Below, piece after piece: positions 15,404-23,463 of a DNA stretch of 33,618 nt (within the stretch, counting starts at the first letter, position 1; each line of letters begins with the position of its first letter). Made by a program: the position numbers and the translations under genes. This stretch comes from JAITWN01 sp964581365 (lineage in GTDB: Bacteria; Pseudomonadota; Gammaproteobacteria; SZUA-140), in assembly GCA_964581365.1 (NCBI GenBank), contig CAZOOF010000020.1:1-33618 (forward strand). Reading direction: 5' to 3'. The notes under the pieces were generated by a model, which made no database searches, was not told the DNA's origin, and was given only the letters and a program-made list of their open reading frames with translations.

Positions 15404-15406
15404 GGC

Positions 15407-15976
15407 ATGGACAACGAATGGGCACGGATGCTCGCGGGCAAGCCCTATGATCCCGGCAATCCGGCGCTGGTGGCTGCGCGCCAGCGCGCGCGGAGCCTGT
15501 GCCAGCGGCTGTGCGCTTTGTCACCGTACGCGGTGGAGGAAGAGCGCGCTCTGCTGGCGGATCTGTTCGGCGCCGACATCGACGTCAGCGTAACGCCGCC
15601 TTTCCACTGCGATTACGGCGTCAACATCCATCTGGGCCGTGGCGTCTATTTCAACTTCGACTGTGTGATCCTCGATGTGGCACTGGTAAGCATCGGCGAC
15701 CGCGTGCTGTTCGGTCCCGGAGTCCATGTCTATACGGCGATGCATCCGATGGACAGCGTGGAGCGGGCCGCCGGTCTGGAAAGCGGGGAGCCGGTGCGTA
15801 TCGGTGACGATGTCTGGCTGGGCGGGGGAGCGATCATCTGTCCCGGGGCGAGCATCGGTGAGCGCAGCGTCATCGGCGCGGGAAGCGTGGTGGTGAAAGA
15901 TGTGCCGCCGGATGTGTTTGCGGCAGGTGACCCCTGCCGGGTGATCAGGTTTCTGGAGCGGCAGTCGGGCGGATGA
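15407..15976 (+). CDS. Sugar O-acetyltransferase (Maa/LacA, left-handed beta helix)
   Basis: A 189-aa hexapeptide-repeat acetyltransferase. The N-terminal cap begins EWARMLAGKPYDPGNPAL, as in maltose acetyltransferase, and the catalytic His lies in YTAMHPMD near residue 112. Hexapeptide turns run from about 70 to 175 (for example IGDDVWLGGGAIICPGASIG). The enzyme moves acetyl from acetyl-CoA to a sugar hydroxyl in the cytosol. It begins three bases after the TPR gene stop, so both are probably transcribed together. The acceptor sugar cannot be read from sequence. Confidence 0.9.
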   Translation: MDNEWARMLAGKPYDPGNPALVAARQRARSLCQRLCALSPYAVEEERALLADLFGADIDVSVTPPFHCDYGVNIHLGRGVYFNFDCVILDVALVSIGDRVLFGPGVHVYTAMHPMDSVERAAGLESGEPVRIGDDVWLGGGAIICPGASIGERSVIGAGSVVVKDVPPDVFAAGDPCRVIRFLERQSGG

Positions 15977-16018
15977 GTCGCTGGGGGGCGGGATTGCACC
16001 GGCCTGCGCCGGCATCGA

Positions 16019-17404
16019 TCACCGTCGCCGCGCATCCGCCAGCAGTTTGGCCAGCGCGGCCGAGGCGATGCGGGCGGTGATCGGGTCGGCGCGGCTGGTG
16101 AGGACGATGGGGACGCGGGCGCCGAGCACCAGCCCGGCGGCGGTGGCGCCGGCGAGATGGATGAGCTGCTTGGCCAGCATGTTTCCCGCCTCCAGGTCCG
16201 GCACCAGCAGGATGTCGGCCTGTCCGGCCACCGGTGACACGATGCCTTTTGTGCGGGCGGCGTCCGGACTGATGGCGTTGTCGAAGGCGAGCGGCCCGTC
16301 GACGGTCGCGCCTGTGATCTGGCCGCGGGCGCCCATCACGGTGAGCGCGGCGGCATCCAGCGTTGCCGGCATGTGCGGGTTCACCACTTCCACGGCGGCG
16401 AGTACCGCCACTCGGGGATTCTCCATGCCCAGGCTGCGCAGCATGTCGACTGCGTTCTGGCAGATGTCCCGCTTCTGTTCGAGCGTCGGCTGGATGTTGA
16501 CCGCGGCGTCGGTGATGATCAGCGGTTTCGGATATGCCGGCACGTCCATGGCGTAGACATGGCTGATGCGCCGATCGGTGCGCAGACCCGAGCCGGGAGC
16601 GATCACCGCCCGCAACAGTTCGTTGGTCTGCAGGCTGCCTTTGACCAGCACCGACACCTGCCCGGATGAAGCCATTTCGACCGCGCGCGCCGCAGCCGCG
16701 TGGCTGTGCTCGGTGCTCTCGAGGGTCATGCCCTCGAGCGACACGTGGGCGGTTTCCGCGGCGGCGCGAATGCGCGCCTCCGGTCCGATCAGCACCGGCT
16801 CGAGCAGGCCTTCATCGCGGACTTCGACCGCCGCCAGGATCGCCTCGGGCGAGCAGGGGTGAACGATGGCGGCGCGGACCGGCGCGAGCTCCCGCGCCCG
16901 CGCAACGAAACTGCGGTAGCGCTCGTGGTGGCGCAGCGACACGTCGGGGAGCCGGGTGGCGGGCCATTCGATGGTGTGCTCGGGCGCGACCACGCGCGCT
17001 GTTCCCGAAAGCACGGCTTCGCCGGCCTGGTTGCGACACTCGGTGTCGAGGGTGACGCGGCAGTCCGCCTCCTTGCTGCGTACGGTGACGGTGGCGGTAA
17101 CCGTGTCCCCTGGCGCCACCGGCTTGATGAATTTCAGATCCTGTTCGAGATAGACCGTGCCGGGTCCCGGCAGCTTGGTGCCGATCACCGCCGATACCAG
17201 CGCTCCCATCCACATCGCATGGGCGACGATGTGCCCGAAACGATCGGTGGCGGCGAAGGTGGCGTCGAGGTGCGCGGGATTGAGGTCGCCGGAGACTGCA
17301 GCGAACAGATCGATGTCATCGCGCGCGACGATGCGAACCAGCGATGCGCTATCGCCGGGCTGCAGCTCGGCGAAGGTGCGGTTGCGAAGCAGCGGTGCGG
17401 TCAT
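16019..17404 (-). CDS. Bifunctional enoyl-CoA hydratase (MaoC)/phosphate acetyl- or butyryltransferase
   Basis: A 461-aa fusion. Residues about 10-150 are a MaoC hot-dog domain with the hydratase-2 motif DLNPAHLD (Asp40, His45). From about 170 to the end is a phosphate acetyl/butyryltransferase domain, with ITDAAVNIQPTLEQKRDI and the nucleotide/CoA-site segment VPDLEAGNMLAKQLIHLAG. Such fusions link acyl-CoA hydration to acyl-phosphate formation and are often next to an acetate/butyrate kinase, absent here. The start MTAPLLRNRTF at ATG 17404 aligns with the family; an in-frame ATG at 17488 adds 28 atypical residues. It is downstream of the PLD gene on the same strand. Confidence 0.9.
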   Translation of the reverse strand: MTAPLLRNRTFAELQPGDSASLVRIVARDDIDLFAAVSGDLNPAHLDATFAATDRFGHIVAHAMWMGALVSAVIGTKLPGPGTVYLEQDLKFIKPVAPGDTVTATVTVRSKEADCRVTLDTECRNQAGEAVLSGTARVVAPEHTIEWPATRLPDVSLRHHERYRSFVARARELAPVRAAIVHPCSPEAILAAVEVRDEGLLEPVLIGPEARIRAAAETAHVSLEGMTLESTEHSHAAAARAVEMASSGQVSVLVKGSLQTNELLRAVIAPGSGLRTDRRISHVYAMDVPAYPKPLIITDAAVNIQPTLEQKRDICQNAVDMLRSLGMENPRVAVLAAVEVVNPHMPATLDAAALTVMGARGQITGATVDGPLAFDNAISPDAARTKGIVSPVAGQADILLVPDLEAGNMLAKQLIHLAGATAAGLVLGARVPIVLTSRADPITARIASAALAKLLADARRR

Positions 17405-17584
17405 CGTGGACGGAGCAGCGGGACAGTGGCTGAAACGAACGGACTTCTCGTGTTCATGCGGAAACCATATGCCGATCGCTGACAACAATCAACCGAGGCG
17501 CTGGTGCGGTGCGCCCACTGGCTGGGGCGGGCGCGCTGCCGTTCGGCGCGGCGGGCGGCGTTCGCACAGCTGCCGGGCGGAGGA

Positions 17585-19093
17585 TCACAGCAGGCCTTCG
17601 ATCGGAAGCCAGGAGGCGAAGCGGATCAGGCTGCGGCGCAGCAGACTGGTGCGCGGCTCGATGCGGTGGCGCACCAGTTGATCGCCGTTGCGTTCCAGCC
17701 AGTACAATCGCCCCTGCGGTGACAGGCAGACATGATAGGCGCTGTGGGGAATCTCGTCCTCGAAGGCACGCTGGATGCGGTCCGCAAGCGCCGGATCGCT
17801 GATGATGAAGCCGATCTCGGTATTGATGTTCACCGAGCGCGGATCGAAGTTGAATGAGCCGATGAACACCCGCTCGCGATCGATGGAGAAGGTCTTGGCG
17901 TGCAGGGTCGAGGCGCTCTTGCGCACCATGGCCTTGGAGCCACGATGCCCCGCGGCGCGTTTGTCGGAGACCGGACCGCGGGCCTGGCGCCGAGTTTCGT
18001 ACAGGGTGATGCCGGCGCGCAGCAGCGCCTTGCGCCGGCGGACATAGCCCGCATGCACGATGCCAACGTCCGTTGCCTCGAGCGCGTTGGTGAGAATGGT
18101 GATCCTGACGCCCCGGCGCGCCATCTCGGTGAACAGTCGCACCCCGGTCCGGGTCGGCACGAAGTAGCCACTCACCAGCGAAAGCTCGCGCATGGGCTGT
18201 TCGAGGATCTGCTGCAGCTTCGCCGCCAGCAGGCTGCGGCGCGAGGCCCGTCCCAGTGCCTTGGCTGGGTCATCGCTCACCATGCGCACCGGGGCCCAGG
18301 ACAGCTCGAGCCGGTTCTCGAGCAGGCGTGTCACGAATTCCGACTGCTGGACTGCATCGACGTAGACGCGCGCCCTGGGGTCGCGCTCGATCAGTGAGGC
18401 GCGGCTGGCGATGTCGTCCAGGCCATCGTGCTGCGCCGGGTCAAGGATGCAGCTCGCCGGGTAGGCGGAGGCGCTGGCCCAGTAACGGTCGAAGTCGTCT
18501 GATACTTCCTTGACCACCGGGCCGACCGCGAGGACATCCAGGTCGGAGAACAGCGCGCCGTCATGGGCGCCGAAATACTCATCGCCGATGTTGCGTCCGC
18601 CGATGATGGTCGCCTGATTGTCGACGGTGAATGATTTGTTGTGCATCCGCCGGTTGAGGCGGCGCGGGTCGCTGAGATAGCCGAGCAGGCGGTGGCGCCG
18701 CTGCAGGATGGGATTGAAGAGGCGGACTTCGATGTTGGGATGACTGTCGAGGGCGGCCAGCGTTGCATCGAGTCCCCAGGTATTGTTGTCGTCGAGCAGG
18801 AGCCGCACACGCACGCCGCGATCGGCGGCAGCGTGGATCGCCTCGAACATCAGATTGCCGGTCAGGTCGGCGTTCCAGATGTAGTACTGGATGTCCAGGC
18901 TGCGATCGGCGGCTCTGGCCAGCAGGATGCGGGCAGCGAACGCGTCGTGCGCGTCGAGCAGCGGATAGACCCCGGACTTGCCGGGATGAGCTGCGGCCAT
19001 GGGACAGATGGCACGTCCCAGGCGGGTATCGGACGTGTCGTCGAATGCCGTGCTGACCGAGCGCCCTTCGAGCGAGGGCAGGCGCCAGCGCAT
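17585..19093 (-). CDS. Phospholipase D/cardiolipin synthase family protein (ClsC-like)
   Basis: A 502-aa protein with two HKD motifs: MHNKSFTVDNQ (His151, Lys153, Asp158) and LHAKTFSIDRE (His398, Lys400, Asp405), each followed by the usual GG/GS and N (IGGRN, IGSFN). The pattern LDIQYYIWNADLTGN near residue 66 is typical of the ClsC/YmdC branch, which makes cardiolipin from phosphatidylglycerol and phosphatidylethanolamine at the membrane. No membrane segment precedes the catalytic domain, which also fits ClsC. Start ATG 19093 is the only good candidate. Confidence 0.9.
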   Translation of the reverse strand: MRWRLPSLEGRSVSTAFDDTSDTRLGRAICPMAAAHPGKSGVYPLLDAHDAFAARILLARAADRSLDIQYYIWNADLTGNLMFEAIHAAADRGVRVRLLLDDNNTWGLDATLAALDSHPNIEVRLFNPILQRRHRLLGYLSDPRRLNRRMHNKSFTVDNQATIIGGRNIGDEYFGAHDGALFSDLDVLAVGPVVKEVSDDFDRYWASASAYPASCILDPAQHDGLDDIASRASLIERDPRARVYVDAVQQSEFVTRLLENRLELSWAPVRMVSDDPAKALGRASRRSLLAAKLQQILEQPMRELSLVSGYFVPTRTGVRLFTEMARRGVRITILTNALEATDVGIVHAGYVRRRKALLRAGITLYETRRQARGPVSDKRAAGHRGSKAMVRKSASTLHAKTFSIDRERVFIGSFNFDPRSVNINTEIGFIISDPALADRIQRAFEDEIPHSAYHVCLSPQGRLYWLERNGDQLVRHRIEPRTSLLRRSLIRFASWLPIEGLL

Positions 19094-19124
19094 CAGCGCC
19101 GTGCCCCGTGCTGGACGACGGATG

Positions 19125-19676
19125 CTAGCCGGCGTGTGTTCTGGTCCAGGCGGCGAATGAGTCCATCCATTTCTGTGCGAATTCCCGGGTGTCGGCCCCG
19201 ATGTTGCCGTCGGCGTCGACCAGGCCTTCGTGGTACTGGATGAAGGCTTCGGGTTGCCCGAGGGTGGGCATGTCGAGGTAGGCGAGAATGGTCCGCAGAT
19301 GCTGCTGCGCGCAGGCGGTCCGCAGGGTGCCCGGGCTCACGCCGATGACGCCGGCGGGCTTGCCGCTCCACACGCTCTGGCCGTAGGGACGCGAGGCGTG
19401 GTCGAGTGCGTTCTTCAGCACGCCGGGGATCGAGCGATTGTACTCGGGGGTGAAGAAGATCACGCCGCTCGCGGCGCGGATCTCGTCCTTCAGCCGCTGC
19501 ACCGCCGGCGCCGGGCTCTGGTCATCGTCCTGGTCGTAGAGCGGGAGATCGCCGATCTCGACGAAGCGAAACGAGAAATCCGGCGGACCCAGTCTGACCA
19601 GCGCCTCTGCAAAGCGCCGGTTGAACGATTCGCGACGCAGACTGCCGACGATGAGGGCGATGTCGTACTTGCTCAT
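19125..19676 (-). CDS. NADPH-dependent FMN reductase (chromate/quinone reductase type)
   Basis: A 183-aa flavodoxin-fold enzyme. The FMN loop is GSLRRESFNRR (residues about 11-21) and TPEYNRSIPGVLKNALDHAS is the second conserved segment. Members reduce FMN, quinones or chromate with NADPH in the cytosol and often protect against redox stress. Start ATG 19676 is set by the strong site AGGAGG seven bases upstream; an in-frame ATG at 19715 is rejected. It lies 46 bp after the extradiol dioxygenase gene, so the two may form an operon. Confidence 0.93.
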   Translation of the reverse strand: MSKYDIALIVGSLRRESFNRRFAEALVRLGPPDFSFRFVEIGDLPLYDQDDDQSPAPAVQRLKDEIRAASGVIFFTPEYNRSIPGVLKNALDHASRPYGQSVWSGKPAGVIGVSPGTLRTACAQQHLRTILAYLDMPTLGQPEAFIQYHEGLVDADGNIGADTREFAQKWMDSFAAWTRTHAG

Positions 19677-19722
19677 GGGATCCTCCTGATTGGGTACGGT
19701 GGCGGACTTGCGCAAGCCATGA

Positions 19723-20529
19723 TCACGCGGCGTCCCCTGAGGTGCCGTCGCCGACCTGCACCGAAAGCATGGAAATCGATCCCCCGTCGAAACCCTCGAC
19801 CGGGAAACTCACCGTTTCGCCCTCGCGGTGCTGGGCGAGCACATAGAGCAGTGGCAGATAGTGATCGGGGGTTGGCGCGGCGAGCAGGGCGTCGGGGCCG
19901 AGGGCCTCATAGTCGATCAGTGGCTCGAAGTCATGCAGGCTCATCAGCTTGCGCGCCAGCGCCTCGAATCGCAGTGCCCAGTCGTAGGGCGCGACCGGAT
20001 GCCGGCCCCAGGAGTAGGCGTGCAGGTTGTGCACCAGGTTTCCGCTGCCGACGATCAGTACCTCTTCATCGCGCAGCGGAGCGAGGCGGCGGGCAAGGTC
20101 GAAGTGCCATGATGGCGGCTTGCTCGAGTCCAGGCTGAGCTGAACGATCGGTATGTCGGCCGCCGGATAGACCTGGCACAGCACTGCCCAGGTGCCGTGA
20201 TCCAGTCCCCAGTCCTGATCCATCGACACCTGCAGCGGATCGAGCAGCGCGGCGACCCGCGCCGCGAGTTCGGGCGATCCGGGAGCGGGATACTGCACGC
20301 GGAACAGGGCCTCGGGGAAGCCGCCGAAATCGTGGATGGTCGGCGGTTGCCGGTGCGCGGTGACGGCGAGGCCGGGAAAGTACCAGTGAGCGGAAATGCA
20401 CAGGATGGCCCGTGGCCGGGCGATCGTCGCACCGACGACGTTCCACGCGCGGGTCCAGGCATTGTCCTGCAGCGCATTCATCGGGTTGCCGTGCCCGAAG
20501 AAGACGGCGGGCATGCGCGACTTGGTCAT
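19723..20529 (-). CDS. ygiD: Class III extradiol ring-cleavage dioxygenase (YgiD/DODA-like)
   Basis: A 268-aa LigB-type enzyme. N-terminal MPAVFFGHGNPMNA holds a metal-ligand His, AILCISAHWYF and GLDHGTWAVL supply others, and LIVGSGNLVHNLHAY holds the late conserved His. E. coli YgiD cleaves the ring of DOPA-type catechols; some relatives act on protocatechuate derivatives. The metal is expected to be Fe(II) or Zn(II). Start ATG 20529 matches the family. It is divergent from tadA and precedes the FMN reductase on the same strand. Confidence 0.93.
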   Translation of the reverse strand: MTKSRMPAVFFGHGNPMNALQDNAWTRAWNVVGATIARPRAILCISAHWYFPGLAVTAHRQPPTIHDFGGFPEALFRVQYPAPGSPELAARVAALLDPLQVSMDQDWGLDHGTWAVLCQVYPAADIPIVQLSLDSSKPPSWHFDLARRLAPLRDEEVLIVGSGNLVHNLHAYSWGRHPVAPYDWALRFEALARKLMSLHDFEPLIDYEALGPDALLAAPTPDHYLPLLYVLAQHREGETVSFPVEGFDGGSISMLSVQVGDGTSGDAA

Positions 20530-20661
20530 GGCGCACCTTTATTCGAGGCGGCACGCGCCGCCGCCACCATTCTACCCAAAGCCCGCCCTTCATGCTTCTC
20601 GTTGGCGCCCGGTCTGTCGGCCCGCGCGCCGCGCATGTCCGGTCTGTGGAATAATTGCCGC

Positions 20662-21117
20662 ATGAACGATGAACCCGACCTGCGCTATATGCAGCGCGCG
20701 CTCGAACTCGCCCGCCGCGGCGCCGCCCGGGGGGAAGTGCCGGTGGGCGCTGTGCTGGTACACGACGGACGGATCGTGGGCGAAGGTTTCAACCGGCCGA
20801 TTTGCTCGCACGACCCCACCGGTCACGCCGAAATGATCGCCTTGCGCGAGGGCGCCGAAACGCTCGGCAACTATCGCCTGGGCGGCACCACGCTCTATGT
20901 CACGCTGGAGCCGTGCATCATGTGCGCCGGCGCCATCGTCCATGCGCGGGTGTCGCGCCTGGTGTTCGGCGCCGCCGATCCCAAGGGTGGAGCGGCGGGC
21001 AGCGTTTTCGATTTGTTTGCCTCGAGCCGCATCAACCACCGCGTAAAGGTCGAAGGCGGCCTCCTCGCCGCCGAATGCGGTGAAGTGCTGCGCGAATTCT
21101 TCCGCGCGCGGCGCTGA
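20662..21117 (+). CDS. tadA: tRNA-specific adenosine deaminase
   Basis: A 151-aa zinc deaminase that converts A34 to inosine in tRNA-Arg(ACG). The motifs are GHAEMIALR (His55, Glu57) and LEPCIMCAGA (Cys85, Cys88). Length is normal for bacterial TadA. ATG 20662 begins MNDEPDLRYM; a long open frame extends upstream but overlaps the divergent dioxygenase promoter and is not used. Recognition is secure. Confidence 0.96.
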   Translation: MNDEPDLRYMQRALELARRGAARGEVPVGAVLVHDGRIVGEGFNRPICSHDPTGHAEMIALREGAETLGNYRLGGTTLYVTLEPCIMCAGAIVHARVSRLVFGAADPKGGAAGSVFDLFASSRINHRVKVEGGLLAAECGEVLREFFRARR

Positions 21118-21221
21118 ATCTCCATGATTTTCCCTCTTCTCAGCCGGGGCAGGCGAGCCGGCTGACGGCCGGATATTGTCAATGCGTCCGCAAGCGCCCT
21201 CCGAAATACTGCCGTGACGAT

Positions 21222-21245
21222 GGCCGCTCACCGGTGTGAGCGGCC
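21222..21245 (+). promoter_or_regulatory. 10-bp perfect hairpin upstream of sodC
   Basis: GGCCGCTCAC (21222-21231) and its exact complement (21236-21245) flank a CGGT loop, 38 bp before the sodC ATG. There is no T-run, so it is more likely a leader or protein-binding site than a terminator. A weaker CAGCCGG/CCGGCTG pair (21141-21147, 21158-21164) behind tadA could be the terminator for that gene. Confidence 0.4.
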
Positions 21246-21283
21246 GATCTGCGACAGCCGCACAGCGGCAGGGAGATACAGGC

Positions 21284-21808
21284 ATGAAGCGGTGGATTGG
21301 ACAGGCGCTGGCTTTGCTGGCGGTGAGCGCTGCGGCCGCGGCCGCTGATAGCATCGAGGTGCCCGTGCACGCGGTCGATGCCAGTGGCGTCGGCGAGAAG
21401 CTGGGCGCCGTGCGCATCACGGAGACGGATCACGGGTTGGTGTTTGCACCAGAGCTGCGCGGCCTGCCGCCCGGACTTCACGGATTTCACGTGCATCAGA
21501 ACCCCGACTGCGCTGCGGCAGAGAAGGACGGGAAGATGAGCGCCGCCGAGGCGGCGGGCGGACACTTCGATCCCGAGGACAGCGGACGCCATGGCGCTCC
21601 CTGGGGTGACGGACATGCCGGCGACCTGCCTGCGCTGTACGTGGACGAAGAGGGGAATGCCCATCATCCGGTGCTGGCGCCAAGGCTGGAGCTCGACGAT
21701 GTGCGTGAGCGGGCGCTGATCATTCATGAAGGGAGCGACAACTATTCCGACGAGCCGAAGCCGCTCGGAGGCGGCGGCAAGCGGATCGCCTGCGGGGTCA
21801 TACCTTGA
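21284..21808 (+). CDS. sodC: Periplasmic Cu,Zn superoxide dismutase
   Basis: A 174-aa protein with a Sec signal (about residues 1-21). Copper ligands are His69 and His71 in HGFHVHQNPDC, His94 in GGHFDP, and His148 in LIIHEG; zinc ligands His94, His103, His111 and Asp114 follow. Cys76 and Cys170 form the disulfide. All key residues are present. The enzyme removes periplasmic superoxide. The site AGGGAG lies eight bases before ATG 21284. It is followed 15 bp later by the acidic NTF2-like gene, probably in the same transcript. Confidence 0.97.
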   Translation: MKRWIGQALALLAVSAAAAAADSIEVPVHAVDASGVGEKLGAVRITETDHGLVFAPELRGLPPGLHGFHVHQNPDCAAAEKDGKMSAAEAAGGHFDPEDSGRHGAPWGDGHAGDLPALYVDEEGNAHHPVLAPRLELDDVRERALIIHEGSDNYSDEPKPLGGGGKRIACGVIP

Positions 21809-21823
21809 ACCAGGAGAACTGTG

Positions 21824-22219
21824 ATGGCGGCGAACAGGAAAATCATAGACCGGGTGAACGACGCATTTTCCCGCGGCGATATCGACGCATTTCTCGATTG
21901 CTGCACGGATGATGTGCGATGGTTCATGGCTGGCGAAGGCGTGGCCGAGGGCAGGGAAGCAGTGCGTGAGTGGCTGGAGTCGATGGATGGAGAGCCGCCG
22001 CGTTTTGCCATCGAGGACAGCATCGAAGCCGGCGACCGTGTCGTGGTCTGGGGCGAGATGATGATGGATGAAGACGACGAGCACGCTTATGCCTTCTGCG
22101 ACATTTACCGCCTGCAGGATGGCAAGGTGGGGGAACTGCGCTCCTTTGTCGTCTATACCGGCGAAGACGATGAGGATGAGGAAGAGTACGAAGTGGAGTT
22201 CGAGGAAGACGAGGACTGA
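21824..22219 (+). CDS. NTF2-like/SnoaL-type protein with acidic C-terminal tail
   Basis: A 131-aa protein. Residues about 4-108 form a SnoaL/NTF2-like alpha+beta barrel (RKIIDRVNDAFSRGDIDAFL, CTDDVRWFM). From about 112 the tail is almost entirely Asp and Glu, about 15 of the last 20. Start ATG 21824 fits the AGGAG site seven bases upstream better than GTG 21821. There is no signal peptide. The family is functionally broad (isomerase-like or ligand-binding), so no role is assigned. The neighbour sodC suggests stress-linked expression. Confidence 0.78.
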   Translation: MAANRKIIDRVNDAFSRGDIDAFLDCCTDDVRWFMAGEGVAEGREAVREWLESMDGEPPRFAIEDSIEAGDRVVVWGEMMMDEDDEHAYAFCDIYRLQDGKVGELRSFVVYTGEDDEDEEEYEVEFEEDED

Positions 22220-22313
22220 GGTTCACCCTTTCGCTGCCGCTTGTGAACGGCTATCCTGATTTTACTGTCGTCTCTCCGGCGGCGGGTTCTGGCGGCGAAA
22301 GGAGTGTTCCCGA

Positions 22314-22838
22314 ATGAAGAGAAGTCTGCTGGTGTTTTCCGGTGCGGTGCTGTTCTCGATGCAGGTCTCGGCGGCCGAGCCCTTGCCGCTGCGGCCCGGG
22401 CTGTGGGAGCACAGCTTCACGATGAAAAGCCAGAGCGGGCGCATCGAAGCCGCGATGGCCGAGATGCAGCGTCAGCTCGAGGGCCTGCCGCCGGCACAGC
22501 GCAAGATGATGGAGGACATGATGGCGGGGCAGGGACTGTCGATGGGGCCCCGCGGCGGCACCATCCAGGTATGTCTGACCGAGGAAGACATCCGGCAGGG
22601 AGAGTTGCCGCAGGAAGAAGGCTGCACTCAAGAGGTGCTGGAGCAGACCCGCGAGCGCATGCGTCTGCGTTTCGTCTGCGAGCAGGCCAGCGGCGAGGGC
22701 GAGATCGTCTTCCAGAGTCCGGAGGCCTACACCGGCGTCACCACACTGCGCACCGACATCGACGGTGAGACCGAAACCATGGTCGTGAACCAGACCGGCA
22801 AGCGCATCGGCGACTGCGCGAGCGCGAACAGCCGGTGA
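22314..22838 (+). CDS. DUF3617 secreted protein
   Basis: A 174-aa protein with a Sec signal (MKRSLLVFSGAVLFSMQVSA, then AEP). The mature start LPLRPGLWEHSFTMKSQSG is the DUF3617 hallmark, and four cysteines (in VCLTEED, EGCTQE, RFVCEQA and GDCASA) suggest disulfides in the periplasm. No function is known for the family. Start ATG 22314 follows GGAG. A direct neighbour relationship with sodC is not clear, since a 94-bp gap separates it from the preceding gene. Confidence 0.85.
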   Translation: MKRSLLVFSGAVLFSMQVSAAEPLPLRPGLWEHSFTMKSQSGRIEAAMAEMQRQLEGLPPAQRKMMEDMMAGQGLSMGPRGGTIQVCLTEEDIRQGELPQEEGCTQEVLEQTRERMRLRFVCEQASGEGEIVFQSPEAYTGVTTLRTDIDGETETMVVNQTGKRIGDCASANSR

Positions 22839-23008
22839 GCGCCGGTGGACCAGGGGCCGAGAACAGCTGAGGCGCTCGCGCATCCCGGCTGCATGGGCCG
22901 CCCGGGCACAACAGTGACGCGTGCGGCGCGGCGGCCGGCCGCTCGCCGAGGTCATGAGCCGCTGCGCGGAGGGCGCGCTGCGGATTTCCGGATTGCAGAA
23001 GTCCTGTC

Positions 23009-23230
23009 TTGAAGATTCGCGTCAAGGTCAAACCGAACGCTCGCAGCGAGAGCTTCCAGGAGCTGCCTGACGGCACCTGGCAGGCTGCAGTGAAGGCGCC
23101 GCCAGTCGATGGCAAGGCCAACGAGGCGCTGACGCGCCTGATCGCGGACCATTTTCGCGTGCCGCGCAGCCGGGTGACCATCCGCAGCGGCGCTGGCGGG
23201 CGCCTCAAGCTGGTCGAGATCGCAGAGTGA
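23009..23230 (+). CDS. yggU: DUF167/YggU family protein
   Basis: A 73-aa protein with the family fold: VKVKPNARSE, VKAPPVDGKANEAL and a positively charged end with VTIRSGAGGRLK. It starts with TTG at 23009 (reads Leu/Met-KIRVKV), since no ATG is in frame; the alternative is a start upstream with no ribosome site. Cytosolic, function unknown. A hairpin follows four bases after its stop. Confidence 0.9.
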   Translation: MKIRVKVKPNARSESFQELPDGTWQAAVKAPPVDGKANEALTRLIADHFRVPRSRVTIRSGAGGRLKLVEIAE

Positions 23231-23233
23231 ACC

Positions 23234-23254
23234 CGCCGGACCTGGCGTCCGGCG
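23234..23254 (+). terminator. Hairpin after yggU
   Basis: CGCCGGAC (23234-23241) pairs exactly with GTCCGGCG (23247-23254) around a 5-nt loop, four bases after the yggU stop. A short T-containing run (TATCATCGTTTC) follows. Probable intrinsic terminator. Confidence 0.55.
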
Positions 23255-23292
23255 TATCATCGTTTCGCGCCCGAATGCGCGGAAACTCCCGG

Positions 23293-23323
23293 TTTACCCC
23301 TGAATTTCCCCGGGCTGTATAAT
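23293..23323 (+). promoter_or_regulatory. Promoter of ppa with perfect -10
   Basis: TATAAT at 23318-23323 is a perfect -10; TTTACC (23293-23298) is 19 bp upstream, or TTACCC 18 bp upstream. It would drive ppa, giving a leader of about 135 nt. Confidence 0.6.
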
Positions 23324-23327
23324 TCAG
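23300..23327. promoter_or_regulatory. Inverted repeat CTGAATT-N14-AATTCAG overlapping the ppa -10
   Basis: CTGAATT (23300-23306) and its exact complement (23321-23327) are 14 bp apart and enclose the spacer and part of the TATAAT box. A dimeric regulator bound there would block the promoter. No regulator is suggested by sequence alone. Confidence 0.45.
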
Positions 23328-23463
23328 ACGGTAATGGCCGCCGGGGCTCCCTGTGGACGGCGCCGCCGCTCCTGGTGTATCGTGCCGGTCCGGTTCGCGC
23401 CGGGTTTCCGGCGACAGCAATTTCACACATTTCAGAGTGGCAAGATCGAGGAGGTAAGGCAGG

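Noticed and set aside
22251..22955. 234-codon open frame on the minus strand covering the gap after DUF3617
   Set aside because: Largely antisense to DUF3617; the part beyond it has no supporting motif.
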